Below are positions 16,494 to 25,261 of a stretch of 64,000 nt of DNA, piece by piece. Each line of letters opens with the position of its first letter. The first letter of the stretch is position 1. The stretch is from JAYKJB01 sp035284745 [NCBI: Candidatus Sericytochromatia bacterium] (GTDB lineage Bacteria > Cyanobacteriota > Sericytochromatia > S15B-MN24). The stretch is from positions 62,001 through 126,000 of the forward strand of contig JAYKIL010000012.1 of assembly GCA_035284745.1 (NCBI GenBank). The letters run 5' to 3'. The position numbers and the translations under genes were made by a program. The notes below the pieces were generated by a model. That model saw only the letters and a program-made list of their open reading frames with translations. It had not been told where the DNA came from and did no database searches.

Positions 16494-17315
16494 ATGGCCC
16501 TCTGTGCTTACCACGAAGATGTAGAATCCGTCGCCGTCTGTGTGGCCTGCCGCTCCCCCGTGTGTGCAACGTGCCGAGACTTCGGGGCAGACGGTATGTG
16601 CGGCATGTGCTTGGAAATGGCACAAGCCCGCCAGGCTGCGAGTTCACGTGAACGAAGACCGTCAGCCCCTGCGTCGGCCCCGATGGCTTCCCCCAAACCG
16701 TCGAAACCTGCCACCCCTGTCTCAAAGGCTGCTCAAAAAGCGCCTCCTTCCAACGAACGCAATGGGGGCAAGTCGAACACAAGCCCGACGACCAGTCACG
16801 CCGCCAGCAAAAAATCACGGACAGGAACCCTCCCCAAGCCACCGCAGCCACGGGCCCAAGCCCCTCGGGTTTCCCCAAAAGTCGTATTTCTCACGGCCAT
16901 AACAGGCGTCGTGCTGGCCCTATGGTTCGGTGCGGGTCCTAGAGAGGAGCCGAATCAGCGCGACGAAGAAATTCAAGAATATATGGGTCGTGTCAAAAGC
17001 GCGATACTGGCCGTGCAAGATAAGACAGGAAAATTACCCGAGAACATTGCAGTGATTGAGGATCATCTCAGGCGCGGGGGGGTCGATCTGGAATTACTGC
17101 GCCCTCCAATTTACATCCAGATGGACCGAAGCACAAAACAGGCCAACACGATACTGCTCACCACGGTCAGTGACGGTATTGAAATTCGAGGGCTTAACGC
17201 CAAAGGCAAGGAAGTCTCGTATGACAACCGCCCTATTATTCTGAATGCCCGACGCCGGCAACAACCATTGTCACGCCCCAGTCGCTACACATACGAACGC
17301 AATCGCGGGCAATAG
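16494..17315 (+). CDS. Membrane protein with an N-terminal B-box-type zinc finger
   Basis: 273 residues. Residues 4-40 hold a Cys/His-rich zinc-finger-like module (CAYHEDVESVAVCVACRSPVC, CRDF, CGMC). A disordered S/P/A/K-rich linker (about 45-125) leads to one transmembrane helix near 128-147 (VVFLTAITGVVLALWFG). The remaining 125 residues would be outside the cytoplasm; a helix EIQEYMGRVKSAILAVQDKTGKLPENI followed by short strands resembles a pseudopilin-type fold, though no cleavage site is seen. AAGGA lies eight bases before ATG 16494. Function unknown; such zinc fingers usually bind proteins. Confidence 0.65.
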   Translation: MALCAYHEDVESVAVCVACRSPVCATCRDFGADGMCGMCLEMAQARQAASSRERRPSAPASAPMASPKPSKPATPVSKAAQKAPPSNERNGGKSNTSPTTSHAASKKSRTGTLPKPPQPRAQAPRVSPKVVFLTAITGVVLALWFGAGPREEPNQRDEEIQEYMGRVKSAILAVQDKTGKLPENIAVIEDHLRRGGVDLELLRPPIYIQMDRSTKQANTILLTTVSDGIEIRGLNAKGKEVSYDNRPIILNARRRQQPLSRPSRYTYERNRGQ

Positions 17316-17322
17316 AAAAGCG

Positions 17323-17805
17323 TCAACGCGCAAAGCTAAAATTGAATTGATTCCAGGCCGGGGCATTAAAGGTCCAGCCCCGCATGTCTTGCTTAAGCAG
17401 TTCCCACTCGCCCCCCAGGGCTTCATTGACATCGCGAAGCCCATTTTGGTTAACATCATCCCACGCAAAGATGCGTATCATTCCATAGCGGGACTTGACC
17501 ACAAACGTTTTTTTGAAGCGTCGGTCTTGATCCAGCGTCAACAGCTCAGTCGGCACGTAAATCCCGCGAGCGTCGATGCCCGCACCTTGAGGTCCCATGA
17601 TGCGGAAACTGCTGCGATCAGTACTGCTGCCCTCTCCTTGTACGTAAGCGACCCGAGGAAAGCTCGCAAAGCCGCGCGTTAACGACCCTTCAACCATGTA
17701 GTTTGCCGCGTTAGGCCACAACAAGGTCTCGAAGTTTGGATTGATCGGCGCACAAGCGACGGTGACGAGCGTCACGAGAGGGACAAGCAATCTCGGGAAA
17801 GGCAT
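17323..17805 (-). CDS. Small secreted lipoprotein with an EF-hand-like loop
   Basis: 160 residues from ATG 17805 (frame open to 17913). Signal peptide MPFPRLLVPLVTLVTVAC gives a good lipobox (VTVAC, Cys18). Near residues 115-135 the sequence WDDVNQNGLRDVNEALGGEW has the D-x-N-x-N-G-x-x-D-x-x-E pattern of calcium-binding loops of the dockerin or SdrD B-domain kind. No enzyme motifs. Convergent with the zinc-finger gene (7-base gap) and divergent from clpS. Function unknown. Confidence 0.65.
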   Translation of the reverse strand: MPFPRLLVPLVTLVTVACAPINPNFETLLWPNAANYMVEGSLTRGFASFPRVAYVQGEGSSTDRSSFRIMGPQGAGIDARGIYVPTELLTLDQDRRFKKTFVVKSRYGMIRIFAWDDVNQNGLRDVNEALGGEWELLKQDMRGWTFNAPAWNQFNFSFAR

Positions 17806-17905
17806 CAGGCAATAAATCTTGGGTATGAAAAGAAACAGGGGCGGCAATACGCCTCCCATCAGTATACCCTTAGCTCCCTTCAAAATGCAGCCAGGAGGTT
17901 TCGCG

Positions 17906-18187
17906 TTGACCACAAAGCCGTTGGAAAAGTCAGAAATTAAACAGCGCCTGTTCGACCCCTACAAGGTTTTGCTGCACAACGACGACCACAACGACATGGA
18001 CCACGTTGTATCGGCCATTCTCAAATCTGTTCCCCAAATCCCGAAACACGATGCGCTGGCCATCATGCAAGAGGCACACCTCAGCGGTGTCGCGGTCGTC
18101 ATTTCAGCACCTCTAGAGTATGCAGAAATGTATTGCGACCGCTTAAGAAGCTTCAACCTGACAGCCTCTATCGAGAAAGACTTCTAA
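17906..18187 (+). CDS. clpS: ATP-dependent Clp protease adaptor ClpS
   Basis: 93 residues from a TTG start. AGGAGG lies seven bases upstream and the length fits ClpS (about 95-105), whereas ATG 17885 has no ribosome-binding site. Core motifs: PYKVLLHNDDHNDMDHVV (the N-degron-binding HNDD), then EAHLSGVAVV and ALVISAPLEYAE-like strand at VISAPLEYAE. ClpS delivers N-end-rule substrates to ClpA/ClpC by binding the Clp N-domain. A free-standing protein made only of Clp N-domains is at 30929-31963 (see findings). Confidence 0.93.
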   Translation: MTTKPLEKSEIKQRLFDPYKVLLHNDDHNDMDHVVSAILKSVPQIPKHDALAIMQEAHLSGVAVVISAPLEYAEMYCDRLRSFNLTASIEKDF

Positions 18188-18207
18188 CGCGACCGTTTCC
18201 GGCGGCC

Positions 18208-19158
18208 CTAGGAGGCCGCCGGGGTTGAACTGCCCTGATAAACCGGCGTCGTCCAATCGGCAAAACGGGGATAGTTACCGCGCACCGCCCGATTGTAAAT
18301 ATCCATAATCTGCCGGGTTAAAGGCCCCACCTCACCGTGACCACCGACAGGACGATGGTCAATCGACACAACCGGTGATATTTGGGCGCCAGTTCCACAC
18401 AAGAACATCTCGTCCGCAATATAAAGCTCCGTTCGATCCACAGAGCGTTCCTCCGCCTCGATCCCCAGTTCATCGCCCGCGATCATCATCACGGCTTGCC
18501 GTGTCACGCCCTCGAGGATATTGTGCTGAACGCCTGGGGTGACGAGACGTCCCTTGCGCACCAAAAATAAGTTCATAGCGCTTCCTTCGGAGACGTGTCC
18601 GTCAGGATTCAAGAACACGGCGTCATCGAAGCCGTTGTTGAAAGCCTCTGTTTTGGCAAGCGCAGAGTTGATATACGCCCCTGTGATTTTGGCACGCGCA
18701 GGGACCGCGTTGTCATCGATTCTGCGCCAACTCGACACCCCCACCTTGATGCCTGTCGTATCAATGTAATCCCCCATCGGCGTTGCGAACATCGTAAATT
18801 CCGTTTTCAGGTTGTGGAGTCGAACGCCAATGACCTCATCCCCCAGGTAGAGCAGAGGCCTGATGTAGACATCCTGCTTAAACTCATTTCGCCGCATCAG
18901 TTCCACGGTAATCTCACACAATTCATCGACCGTGTGTGGCAAATGCATGTACAAGATGCGCGCGGATTGATGCAAGCGCTCAAAGTGCGGTCGCATTTTC
19001 AGGACAAACAGATCCTGCTTATCAGGGTTCCAATAGGCTCTGATGCCTTCAAAACAACCCGTTCCATAATTGAGGCCGTGTGTCATCACGCCCACTTTAG
19101 CATCGTGGAATGGGACGAAGGCCCCTTGAAAATAAACATATTTCGCGGGGGCAGACAT
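18208..19158 (-). CDS. ilvE: Branched-chain amino acid aminotransferase
   Basis: 316 residues, fold-type IV PLP enzyme that makes Leu, Ile and Val from their keto acids. Visible: VMTHGLNYGTGCFEGIRAY near residue 24, RPLLYLGDEVIG, the Schiff-base lysine in VPARAKITGAYINS near residue 157, GHVSEGSAMNLFLVR and ITRQ-type VTRQAVM. Length and motifs match IlvE group I. The stop codon sits within the loop of a GC hairpin shared with the end of clpS (18199-18222). Confidence 0.96.
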   Translation of the reverse strand: MSAPAKYVYFQGAFVPFHDAKVGVMTHGLNYGTGCFEGIRAYWNPDKQDLFVLKMRPHFERLHQSARILYMHLPHTVDELCEITVELMRRNEFKQDVYIRPLLYLGDEVIGVRLHNLKTEFTMFATPMGDYIDTTGIKVGVSSWRRIDDNAVPARAKITGAYINSALAKTEAFNNGFDDAVFLNPDGHVSEGSAMNLFLVRKGRLVTPGVQHNILEGVTRQAVMMIAGDELGIEAEERSVDRTELYIADEMFLCGTGAQISPVVSIDHRPVGGHGEVGPLTRQIMDIYNRAVRGNYPRFADWTTPVYQGSSTPAAS

Positions 19159-19233
19159 GGGGGGTCTCCTTTCGAAACTCGGCGCCCGTTACCAGGCACT
19201 CAAGGCGCAAAGTGGCGCAATTCAACCATCTTC

Positions 19234-19242
19234 AGTATAGCA
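19234..19242 (-). promoter_or_regulatory. Candidate extended -10 promoter for ilvE
   Basis: Reverse strand TGCTATACT (extended -10). The closest -35-like sequence, TTGCCA, is only 14 bases upstream, so the call leans on the extended element. It gives a leader of about 70 bases before ATG 19158. Confidence 0.4.
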
Positions 19243-19267
19243 GGTCTGACGCATGGCAAGGGACCTA

Positions 19268-20386
19268 TCAAGTCAGGTCCGGGAACAGGCTCTGGGAAAC
19301 TCCAGGCAGCGGTATTTCCAAGTGACGGTAGGTTTTATCCGTCACCATTCTTCCCCGGGGTGTGCGGGCCAAAAAACCAGCCTGCAACAAGTAAGGCTCG
19401 TAGATATCCTCGATCGTGGTCACATCCTCGCCCAAAGCTGCAGCCAATGTTTCGATGCCCACCGGGCCGCCTTTGTGATGCTGAATCATAATCTTGAGCA
19501 GCTGTCTGTCTACAGGATCCAATCCGGCAGGATCGACCCCCAGTCTCCCGAGAGCTTCACCCGCCACCACTCCTGTGATCACGCCATCGCCACGCACCTG
19601 GGCATAATCTCTCACTCGCCGCAGCAGCCGATTGGCCACCCGGGGTGTGCCGCGCGAACGCTGGGCGAGAACCCGAGCCCCCTCCGTATCCAGTTCCACC
19701 CGCAAGATACCAGCGGCCCGCTGTAAAATACTCACCAGTTCATCTTCCAAATAGAAATTCAGACGTTGCACCAGGCCAAAACGGTCACGCAAGGGAGAGC
19801 TTAAGGCCCCCGCGCGCGTGGTGGCGCCCACCAGGGTAAAACGAGGCAACGGCAAGCGACGCATCCGGGCGGTTTGCCCCTTACCGATCGTGATGTCGAG
19901 GGAAAAGTCCTCCATGGCTGGATAGAGCAATTCTTCCGCCAGACGACTCAGGCGATGTATTTCGTCAATGAAAAGCACCTCCCCAGGCTGCAAGGTAGCG
20001 AGAAGACCCGCGATGTCTCGGGGGCGCTCCAGGGCCGGGGCCGAGGTGATTCGAACAGGCACATCCATTTCGGCTGCAACAATCTGCGCCATCGTCGTTT
20101 TTCCAAGCCCAGGGGGGCCATACAATAAAAGATGGTCAAGCGACTCTGCCCGACGTTTTGCGGCATCAATCGCTACTTGCAAAACTTCCTTGAGTTCCGT
20201 CTGCCCCGTGTAGTCACTGAGTCGGCGGGGCCTCAGCACAGTCCCTTCAGCGCTATCCTCAGGTTGAGACTCAGGGGCCAAGACTCTGTTTTCATCGCGC
20301 GATATCACACCAGAGAAGTTCGGTTTGCGGGGCTTCTTGCCAGGCGTCCCATCCTCCATCGAACTGACAATCGCCACGACAGCCAT
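19268..20386 (-). CDS. ruvB: Holliday junction branch-migration ATPase RuvB
   Basis: 372 residues. Walker A GPPGLGKT, Walker B DEIHRL, sensor-1 region [20 protein letters not shown], arginine finger in PLRDRFG, and the C-terminal winged helix ([22 protein letters not shown]). The N-terminus is about 25 residues longer than E. coli RuvB and low in complexity. RuvB drives branch migration with RuvA, which is not in the window. It is alone here, 108 bases from ilvE. Confidence 0.97.
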   Translation of the reverse strand: MAVVAIVSSMEDGTPGKKPRKPNFSGVISRDENRVLAPESQPEDSAEGTVLRPRRLSDYTGQTELKEVLQVAIDAAKRRAESLDHLLLYGPPGLGKTTMAQIVAAEMDVPVRITSAPALERPRDIAGLLATLQPGEVLFIDEIHRLSRLAEELLYPAMEDFSLDITIGKGQTARMRRLPLPRFTLVGATTRAGALSSPLRDRFGLVQRLNFYLEDELVSILQRAAGILRVELDTEGARVLAQRSRGTPRVANRLLRRVRDYAQVRGDGVITGVVAGEALGRLGVDPAGLDPVDRQLLKIMIQHHKGGPVGIETLAAALGEDVTTIEDIYEPYLLQAGFLARTPRGRMVTDKTYRHLEIPLPGVSQSLFPDLT

Positions 20387-20484
20387 TCCTCACTTTCTGC
20401 CACGAAGCCTCCGTGACAGCATACACAGGCGCAACATCGCGCCGCCGACATCATAACATAGAACATATTTTCCAGTCTGCGCGA

Positions 20485-20856
20485 TCAGCGGGGCAAAAGA
20501 GTCTCAAGCGCATCGACCACTGCTTGGGTCTTGATCGCCTTCTCCAAGCAAATGGTATTGCCCGCAGCCAACAAATCCGCCACACGACGACTGGTCTCCG
20601 CTGTCACAAAAACAATGGGTATGTGGGCCGTCGCGGGATGGTCTCGCAAATGACGCGCGACCACATCACCATCCATCTGAGGCAGATTCACGTCCATTAC
20701 GACGGCGTCGGGCCGCCTTTCAATGGACAGGCGCAAGGCGTCAACACCGTTTCGAGCAACCATGACGTGATAACCGCGGTCGCGCAAGCGTCTTGCAAGA
20801 AAGTCCACGGTGTCGGGGTTGTCTTCCACCAGGAGAATAGAGGCCATGTCAGACAC
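20485..20856 (-). CDS. Receiver-only response regulator (CheY-like)
   Basis: 123 residues: a single receiver domain without an output domain. Acidic pair ED near residue 11, phospho-acceptor Asp in AVVMDVNLPQMDG, Thr in IVFVTAE, conserved Lys in CLEKAI. It starts with GTG 20856 or ATG 20847. No kinase is adjacent. Possible roles are in a phosphorelay or in motility control. Located between ruvB and the triple-HTH regulator. Confidence 0.9.
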   Translation of the reverse strand: MSDMASILLVEDNPDTVDFLARRLRDRGYHVMVARNGVDALRLSIERRPDAVVMDVNLPQMDGDVVARHLRDHPATAHIPIVFVTAETSRRVADLLAAGNTICLEKAIKTQAVVDALETLLPR

Positions 20857-20907
20857 AATACCCCCGGCCCTGCGCTCACGTTGACAGCCGCAACTATTGA
20901 TATGGAA

Positions 20908-20920
20908 ACGATACTATCGT
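20908..20920. promoter_or_regulatory. Palindromic operator candidate between the receiver gene and the HTH regulator
   Basis: ACGATA-C-TATCGT is a perfect 13-base palindrome; a second, ATACGTAT (20933-20940), is 12 bases away. Both lie in the 98-base AT-rich spacer upstream of the receiver gene and just after the end of the HTH regulator gene. They look like binding sites for a dimeric regulator; the HTH protein is the obvious candidate. No experimental support. Confidence 0.4.
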
Positions 20921-20954
20921 ACTAAATCGCAAATACGTATTGCAAGTGAGACAA

Positions 20955-21791
20955 CTAAGCTAACTTGAATGTTTCTTTCAACAAACGGGTCGACTCAGGC
21001 AACTCGTCAGATTGCAGCTGCCCCATCGCGATTAATCGAACATCCTGAGAAGGAACACCTGCTTCGTCAGCCACCTTTCGCACTGAAAGACGTCGTTTGC
21101 CCATCACCCGGAAAAGCTCACGTACCCAGGACTCATAGCGCTCGTCTGCAGGAAAAATTCGAAGCATCTCGTCAGAAATCTCGGCCGCCGGTGTCTCGTA
21201 ATCAGCGTAACCGCGCTTTAGCAGCATTTTTGTCACCAATAAGTCTAAAAAAACGTGCTCGATAGCTCCGGGATTACGTTCCGCCCAATCCTGAACCGGC
21301 GCCAAGTATTCAGCGAAAACCTCCGGTTGAAGGTGCGCAGCCGCAGCAATTTTTTCAATCACTTCCGGGTTTCTCGGAAAGGGGACGTCCCCACGCAATA
21401 TTTCGTACATATAGGTTCGACTGATCGCGACATGATTCGAAAACTCTTGGCGCGTTAATCCCAACACCTGAAGTTGCCCCCACAACTTCCGGGTGGACTC
21501 TGGGAGAACACTCACAAGTTGCTGGTATTCCACAAACACCATCGGATCAATCCGGGCCACCTCAGCAAACTTCTCCAGGGTTTCACGCACCGCAGGAAAC
21601 TTCACCTTGCTGTTAAATATGCGGGACACATACTCATAACTGAGCCCCGTGGCGTCCACGAAGGTCCTGCGATTCACCCCTGCGTTGTCCAAGCTGCGTT
21701 TCAGGATATCAATAGAGGGAGAACGATGACGGACATTGGTCATGTCCCGACGAGTGGGCATCCGTGTGAGAGTGCGGCCGCGTTCAGACAC
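20955..21791 (-). CDS. DNA-binding protein with three XRE-type helix-turn-helix repeats
   Basis: 278 residues from GTG 21791 (GAAAGG nine bases upstream); ATG 21761 and 21743 are alternatives. Three HTH-like units are visible in order: VNRRTFVDATGLSYEYVSRIF, LTRQEFSNHVAISRTYMYEILRG and LSVRKVADEAGVPSQDVRLIAMG. The first two are each followed by a similar helix (IEKIAAAAHLQPEVFAEY and LEKFAEVARIDPMVFVEY), so they look like a tandem duplication. No sensor or enzyme domain. Probably a transcription regulator. A small hairpin (GACCCC-GTCG-GGGGTC, 21821-21836) lies upstream. Confidence 0.75.
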   Translation of the reverse strand: MSERGRTLTRMPTRRDMTNVRHRSPSIDILKRSLDNAGVNRRTFVDATGLSYEYVSRIFNSKVKFPAVRETLEKFAEVARIDPMVFVEYQQLVSVLPESTRKLWGQLQVLGLTRQEFSNHVAISRTYMYEILRGDVPFPRNPEVIEKIAAAAHLQPEVFAEYLAPVQDWAERNPGAIEHVFLDLLVTKMLLKRGYADYETPAAEISDEMLRIFPADERYESWVRELFRVMGKRRLSVRKVADEAGVPSQDVRLIAMGQLQSDELPESTRLLKETFKLA

Positions 21792-22020
21792 GAAGTTTTG
21801 CCTTTCTAGGTCAATACGAAGACCCCGTCGGGGGTCGCAAGGCGCAGACAATCTTTGTCCTGCACAGAACTAAAATAGCACGATTCCCCAGTGACCAACG
21901 CGTCGGCGAGAAAAACTTAACAACACGATAAACACGGAACATCCCGCCTCTCTCAGGGGCAGGCAAGGCGAGAAAAGGGGGGCAAAAAACAACCGCCTCA
22001 TTTCCCAAAGGTTCAAGGGG

Positions 22021-22068
22021 GAAAACGAAAAAAGCGAGCGGATCGCCTCGCCGGGCCCCGCTCGCTTT
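22021..22068 (-). terminator. Rho-independent terminator of the GH13 lipoprotein gene
   Basis: An 11-base perfect stem (AAAGCGAGCGG 22031-22041 with CCGCTCGCTTT 22058-22068) and, read on the reverse strand, a following T-rich tract TTTCGTTTTC (22030-22021). It lies 16 bases after the stop at 22085. Confidence 0.85.
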
Positions 22069-22084
22069 CCTCTAAACCAATGCC

Positions 22085-23635
22085 TTATCGCTGAGAGGGG
22101 AACAAGATAGCCCCCGACTGCGCCGGCAGAGCCCTCAGGATAATCTTGCCGTCAGTCACTGTGGCACTACTCTTTCCAAGGGCATCCCGCAAACGCGTTC
22201 CGTTGGCAAAGCTATCGCCCAATGGAACCGTGATGTCCCGGGCTTGCGTTCCACTGTTCAACACCACCACTGCCTTTTCACCGCGATCTTCTCGCAAGAA
22301 AGCCAACTGCCGGAAGTGATTATGCCTCAACAGTGTCTTCACTTCCCCGCCGCGCAGGGATGGATGTGCACGCCGAACGGAAACCAATTTCCGCACGAAT
22401 CGAAGCATCTCATTGCTGTCGCGCGCCTCCGACCAGGGAAAACAACGACGGTTATCCGGGTCTTTACCGCCCACCATACCAATTTCATCTCCGTAATAGA
22501 TCACAGGAGCACCGGGCTGCGTCATCAAATAGAACATCGCCTCTTTGGCCCGTGTTAAGTCACCGCCCGCCACCGTTCGAATGCGGGGCACGTCGTGACT
22601 GCCCAGAATATTGAAACTGGCTTCTGTGATCTCGCGTCCATAGTGACGACGCAAACCATTCTCACGAGAGTCGAGCTCATCAACGCTGATTTTTTGATAG
22701 GCAAAAAAGTCAAGAATACTGTTCCGCCCCACATAGTTCATCACCGCGTCAAACTGATCGCCCTTCAGCCATTGAGAACCGTCCTCCCAAATCTCCCCAA
22801 CAATGTAGGCCTGGGGGTTAATGGCGCGGACACGTTTACGCCACTCCCTCCAAAAATCGGGGTTATCGATTTCGTTCGGCACATCCAAGCGCCATCCATC
22901 AATGCCTTGACGGGTCCAGTGTTCTGTCACATTAAACAGGTACTCTTGCACGTCACGGTTCTTGGCAGCGGTCAATTGCGGCAAAGTTCCGAAACCCCAC
23001 CAGGCATTGTAATTGGGCTTGGGGCTGTGCACGACCGGGAAGCCCCAAATGGTGTAGAAATTCCAATACGGACTCTTAGGACCCTTCTCCCGGCAGTCCA
23101 GGAAAAACGGGTGATCATCGCCCGTGTGGTTGAATACGCCGTCGATAACCACCCGAATGCCCGCGCGATGCAGATCGTCCAATAACGCCTTAAATTCCGC
23201 ATTGGTTCCAAACGCCGGATCAATTTGCATGTAATCCGCGGTGTTGTACTTGTGGTTAGAGGATGCCTTGAACAACGGGTTGAAGTAGATCGCGTTGATT
23301 CCCAAGGACTTCAAATAGGGAATTTTCGCGCGAACACCCGCCAAATCACCCCCGAAAAAATTCTCATACTCGGGTTTACCACCCCAAGGTTGAACCCCCT
23401 TCGGGTCGTTTCCCGGATTACCGTTCAAAAACCGCTCAGGGAAAATCTGATAAAAGACCGCATCTTTCACCCACGCCGGCGTAAATCCTTGGGCCGATTT
23501 GCGCGCTGAGTTTTTAAATTGTTGAGCCGCTTTAGTCGCACCGGTTGTGTTCGCAAACAGAGTGCCACAACCTGTGAGCGCGAGTGAAACCAGGGCCGCG
23601 AGCGCAGTCGCTCGGGCAGCAATGACACGATGCAC
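22085..23635 (-). CDS. Secreted lipoprotein alpha-amylase family enzyme (GH13, cyclomaltodextrinase-like)
   Basis: 516 residues. Signal peptide ending in lipobox LALTGC, so it is anchored to a membrane outside the cytoplasm. The TIM-barrel GH13 motifs are complete: region I DGVFNH, nucleophile Asp in GWRLDVPNEI, acid/base Glu in VGEIWED, third acid in LGSHDVPR. The early WVKDAVFYQIFPERF is typical of cyclomaltodextrinase/neopullulanase-like enzymes. GTG 23635 was chosen because AGGAG lies about ten bases upstream; GTG 23665 is possible. It probably degrades alpha-glucans or maltodextrins outside the inner membrane. It has its own promoter and terminator. Confidence 0.9.
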   Translation of the reverse strand: MHRVIAARATALAALVSLALTGCGTLFANTTGATKAAQQFKNSARKSAQGFTPAWVKDAVFYQIFPERFLNGNPGNDPKGVQPWGGKPEYENFFGGDLAGVRAKIPYLKSLGINAIYFNPLFKASSNHKYNTADYMQIDPAFGTNAEFKALLDDLHRAGIRVVIDGVFNHTGDDHPFFLDCREKGPKSPYWNFYTIWGFPVVHSPKPNYNAWWGFGTLPQLTAAKNRDVQEYLFNVTEHWTRQGIDGWRLDVPNEIDNPDFWREWRKRVRAINPQAYIVGEIWEDGSQWLKGDQFDAVMNYVGRNSILDFFAYQKISVDELDSRENGLRRHYGREITEASFNILGSHDVPRIRTVAGGDLTRAKEAMFYLMTQPGAPVIYYGDEIGMVGGKDPDNRRCFPWSEARDSNEMLRFVRKLVSVRRAHPSLRGGEVKTLLRHNHFRQLAFLREDRGEKAVVVLNSGTQARDITVPLGDSFANGTRLRDALGKSSATVTDGKIILRALPAQSGAILFPSQR

Positions 23636-23711
23636 GTCAACACATCTCCTATGAAATCGTGACACGACTCGTGAAAGTCGCGGATGTAAAACCGAGGACC
23701 GACAACACCTG

Positions 23712-23740
23712 ATTATAACATGTTCTTATCAAATTCTTAA
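23712..23740 (-). promoter_or_regulatory. Promoter of the GH13 lipoprotein gene
   Basis: Reverse strand TTAAGA (23740-23735), 17-base spacer, perfect TATAAT (23717-23712). Predicted start near 23705, leader of about 70 bases. The surrounding 60 bases are unusually AT-rich. Confidence 0.65.
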
Positions 23741-23750
23741 ACATTTTATC

Positions 23751-23776
23751 AAAAAAAATTTCCGGCCAGTGACCGG
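23751..23776 (-). terminator. Rho-independent terminator of the two-lipoprotein operon
   Basis: Reverse strand hairpin CCGGTCACTGGCCGG (23776-23762), then AAATTTTTTTT. It ends the transcript of the NHL-repeat lipoprotein just before the promoter of the amylase gene. Confidence 0.7.
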
Positions 23777-23817
23777 TCCCAAAGGGGCTGAAGGATGGTG
23801 GATGAAAAGGGGGCAGC

Positions 23818-25239
23818 CTAAAAACGCTCGGCGTAGCGAGGTGCCTCCACAGAGGCTTGCCACTGCAAGTCTCGTCCCGCCGTCACCTCAATAACACGGG
23901 AATTTCCGGTGTCGGCGATGAGCGTATTCCCGTTAGGTAAGCGAACGGCTGAATTAGGGAGGAAGCACGTCGAGCGCTTCCCATCACCACCATAGTCCCA
24001 CGCAAGTTTGTGGTCACGCGTAATCTCGAGGATTCGGCTATTCCCAGTATCGGTGACCAGCGTATTCCCGTTGGGGAGACGTGTCACGTGGGTCGGGCGA
24101 TTCAATGTTCGAACATCCCCATCTCCAAACCCCCACACGATTCGCCCCCAATCATCTACTTCCAGAACACGGTGATGCCCCGTGTCTGCAATCAATGTAG
24201 TCTTCATATCATCTAAACGTTCCACACTCATTGGCTTACTCAGATCAACGGTCAAAACGCGTTGAATCTTTTGCGAGGTCGAAACCTCAATAATCCGATT
24301 ATTCTGAGTATCAGCGATGAACGTATTTCCGCTACGAGAGCGGGAAACCCCCTGTGGGTTTCCGAGAAGCCCGAGGCGCAGCGACCTGTAGGACCAAACC
24401 ACGGCCCCACTCGCAGAAACCTCCTCAACACCCCGAGGCCCCGAAAAAAGGAGATTTCCCGTCGCCAACACACGTACCTGCGAGGCACTCCGGTTGATCC
24501 GCCGGACCTGGCTGCCCCCGCTTTCCAGTTCCAGCACTCCATCCGGCGTCGCCACCAGTGTATGCCCCAAGCGGTTCACATCCCTGGTAGGCTGCATGCG
24601 AAAGTCTGCCCGCGTGGAAGCACCTGCCTGCAACGAGACCGAGAGGCGATGCTCTCGAAATCCCGGGTAGGTCGCAACAACAATGGGGTTCCCGACCGGA
24701 ACACCCTTCAGCAAAAAAGAGCCATCCGCGTTGGAACGCACTGACGCCGGCATCCCGTGTACCTTCAGCGTCGCGCCGAAGAGCGGAACCCCTGTCACCC
24801 CGTCAAAGACGGTCCCCCCCACACTGCCCCGCGCGGCATGGGGAGGCGTGAGAAGGATGCTAACGAGGACGGGTGCTTCTCCTTCGATATCAAAGGCATG
24901 GGACGCGAAAATCCCATTGGCTCGGGCCACCGCCTGATACCCCTGGCCCGGAGGCAGCTTGGCGAAATTAACGGAGCCATCAGCGCCCGACTTGATCTCC
25001 TCCCGAACAATCCGCCCCTGTGAATCCCTGAGCGTGACCACCGCACCAGCGATCGGTCTCGCGCTGGCATCAATCATCGTCACGGTCACGCCTGACACCA
25101 CCTGGCGATTTTGAGAAACTCCGTTGGTTGGCTGTAGCGCATCCGGCACCCCGAATTCCTGCCGTGATCCACAGCCGAACGCAACCAAGCCAGCGATAAG
25201 CAAGGCCGTTGCATTCAAAAAACGAGAGATTGAAGGCAT
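23818..25239 (-). CDS. Lipoprotein with regulatory-like beta-sandwiches and an NHL-type propeller
   Basis: 473 residues from ATG 25239. Signal peptide with lipobox VAFGC. Residues 45-140 and 140-225 look like two carboxypeptidase-regulatory-like domains (VTVTMIDASARPIAGAVVTLRDSQGR; GTVFDGVTGVPLFGATLKV). The C-terminal half has repeats of the NHL/six-bladed-propeller kind: NTFIADTQNNRIIEV, TTLIADTGHHRVLEV, NTLVTDTGNSRILEI, NTLIADTGNSRVIEV. Likely a surface or periplasmic binding protein with no catalytic signature. It follows the FN3-like lipoprotein by 22 bases. The bases just before the ATG read CACCTCCTG, so there is no ribosome-binding site but an anti-Shine-Dalgarno-like stretch. Confidence 0.75.
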   Translation of the reverse strand: MPSISRFLNATALLIAGLVAFGCGSRQEFGVPDALQPTNGVSQNRQVVSGVTVTMIDASARPIAGAVVTLRDSQGRIVREEIKSGADGSVNFAKLPPGQGYQAVARANGIFASHAFDIEGEAPVLVSILLTPPHAARGSVGGTVFDGVTGVPLFGATLKVHGMPASVRSNADGSFLLKGVPVGNPIVVATYPGFREHRLSVSLQAGASTRADFRMQPTRDVNRLGHTLVATPDGVLELESGGSQVRRINRSASQVRVLATGNLLFSGPRGVEEVSASGAVVWSYRSLRLGLLGNPQGVSRSRSGNTFIADTQNNRIIEVSTSQKIQRVLTVDLSKPMSVERLDDMKTTLIADTGHHRVLEVDDWGRIVWGFGDGDVRTLNRPTHVTRLPNGNTLVTDTGNSRILEITRDHKLAWDYGGDGKRSTCFLPNSAVRLPNGNTLIADTGNSRVIEVTAGRDLQWQASVEAPRYAERF

Positions 25240-25261
25240 CAGGAGGTGACCGCCACACGCC

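Noticed and set aside
18199-18222. CCGGCGGCC-CTAGGA-GGCCGCCGG hairpin between clpS and ilvE as a bidirectional terminator
   Set aside because: Strong stem, but no T-run on either side, and it overlaps the last codons of ilvE. It may fold in RNA, but I cannot call it a terminator.
18595-19491. 298-residue open frame on the plus strand opposite ilvE and the ruvB end
   Set aside because: Shadow of two well-conserved genes; no recognisable domain.
21872-21893. TTGGTC/TATTTT as the promoter of the triple-HTH gene
   Set aside because: Spacer of only 15 bases and weak boxes; not strong enough to list.
25241-25250. Perfect AGGAGGTGA on the plus strand near 25241 as a ribosome-binding site
   Set aside because: No plausible plus-strand coding sequence follows; it is the complement of the leader before the NHL lipoprotein start.
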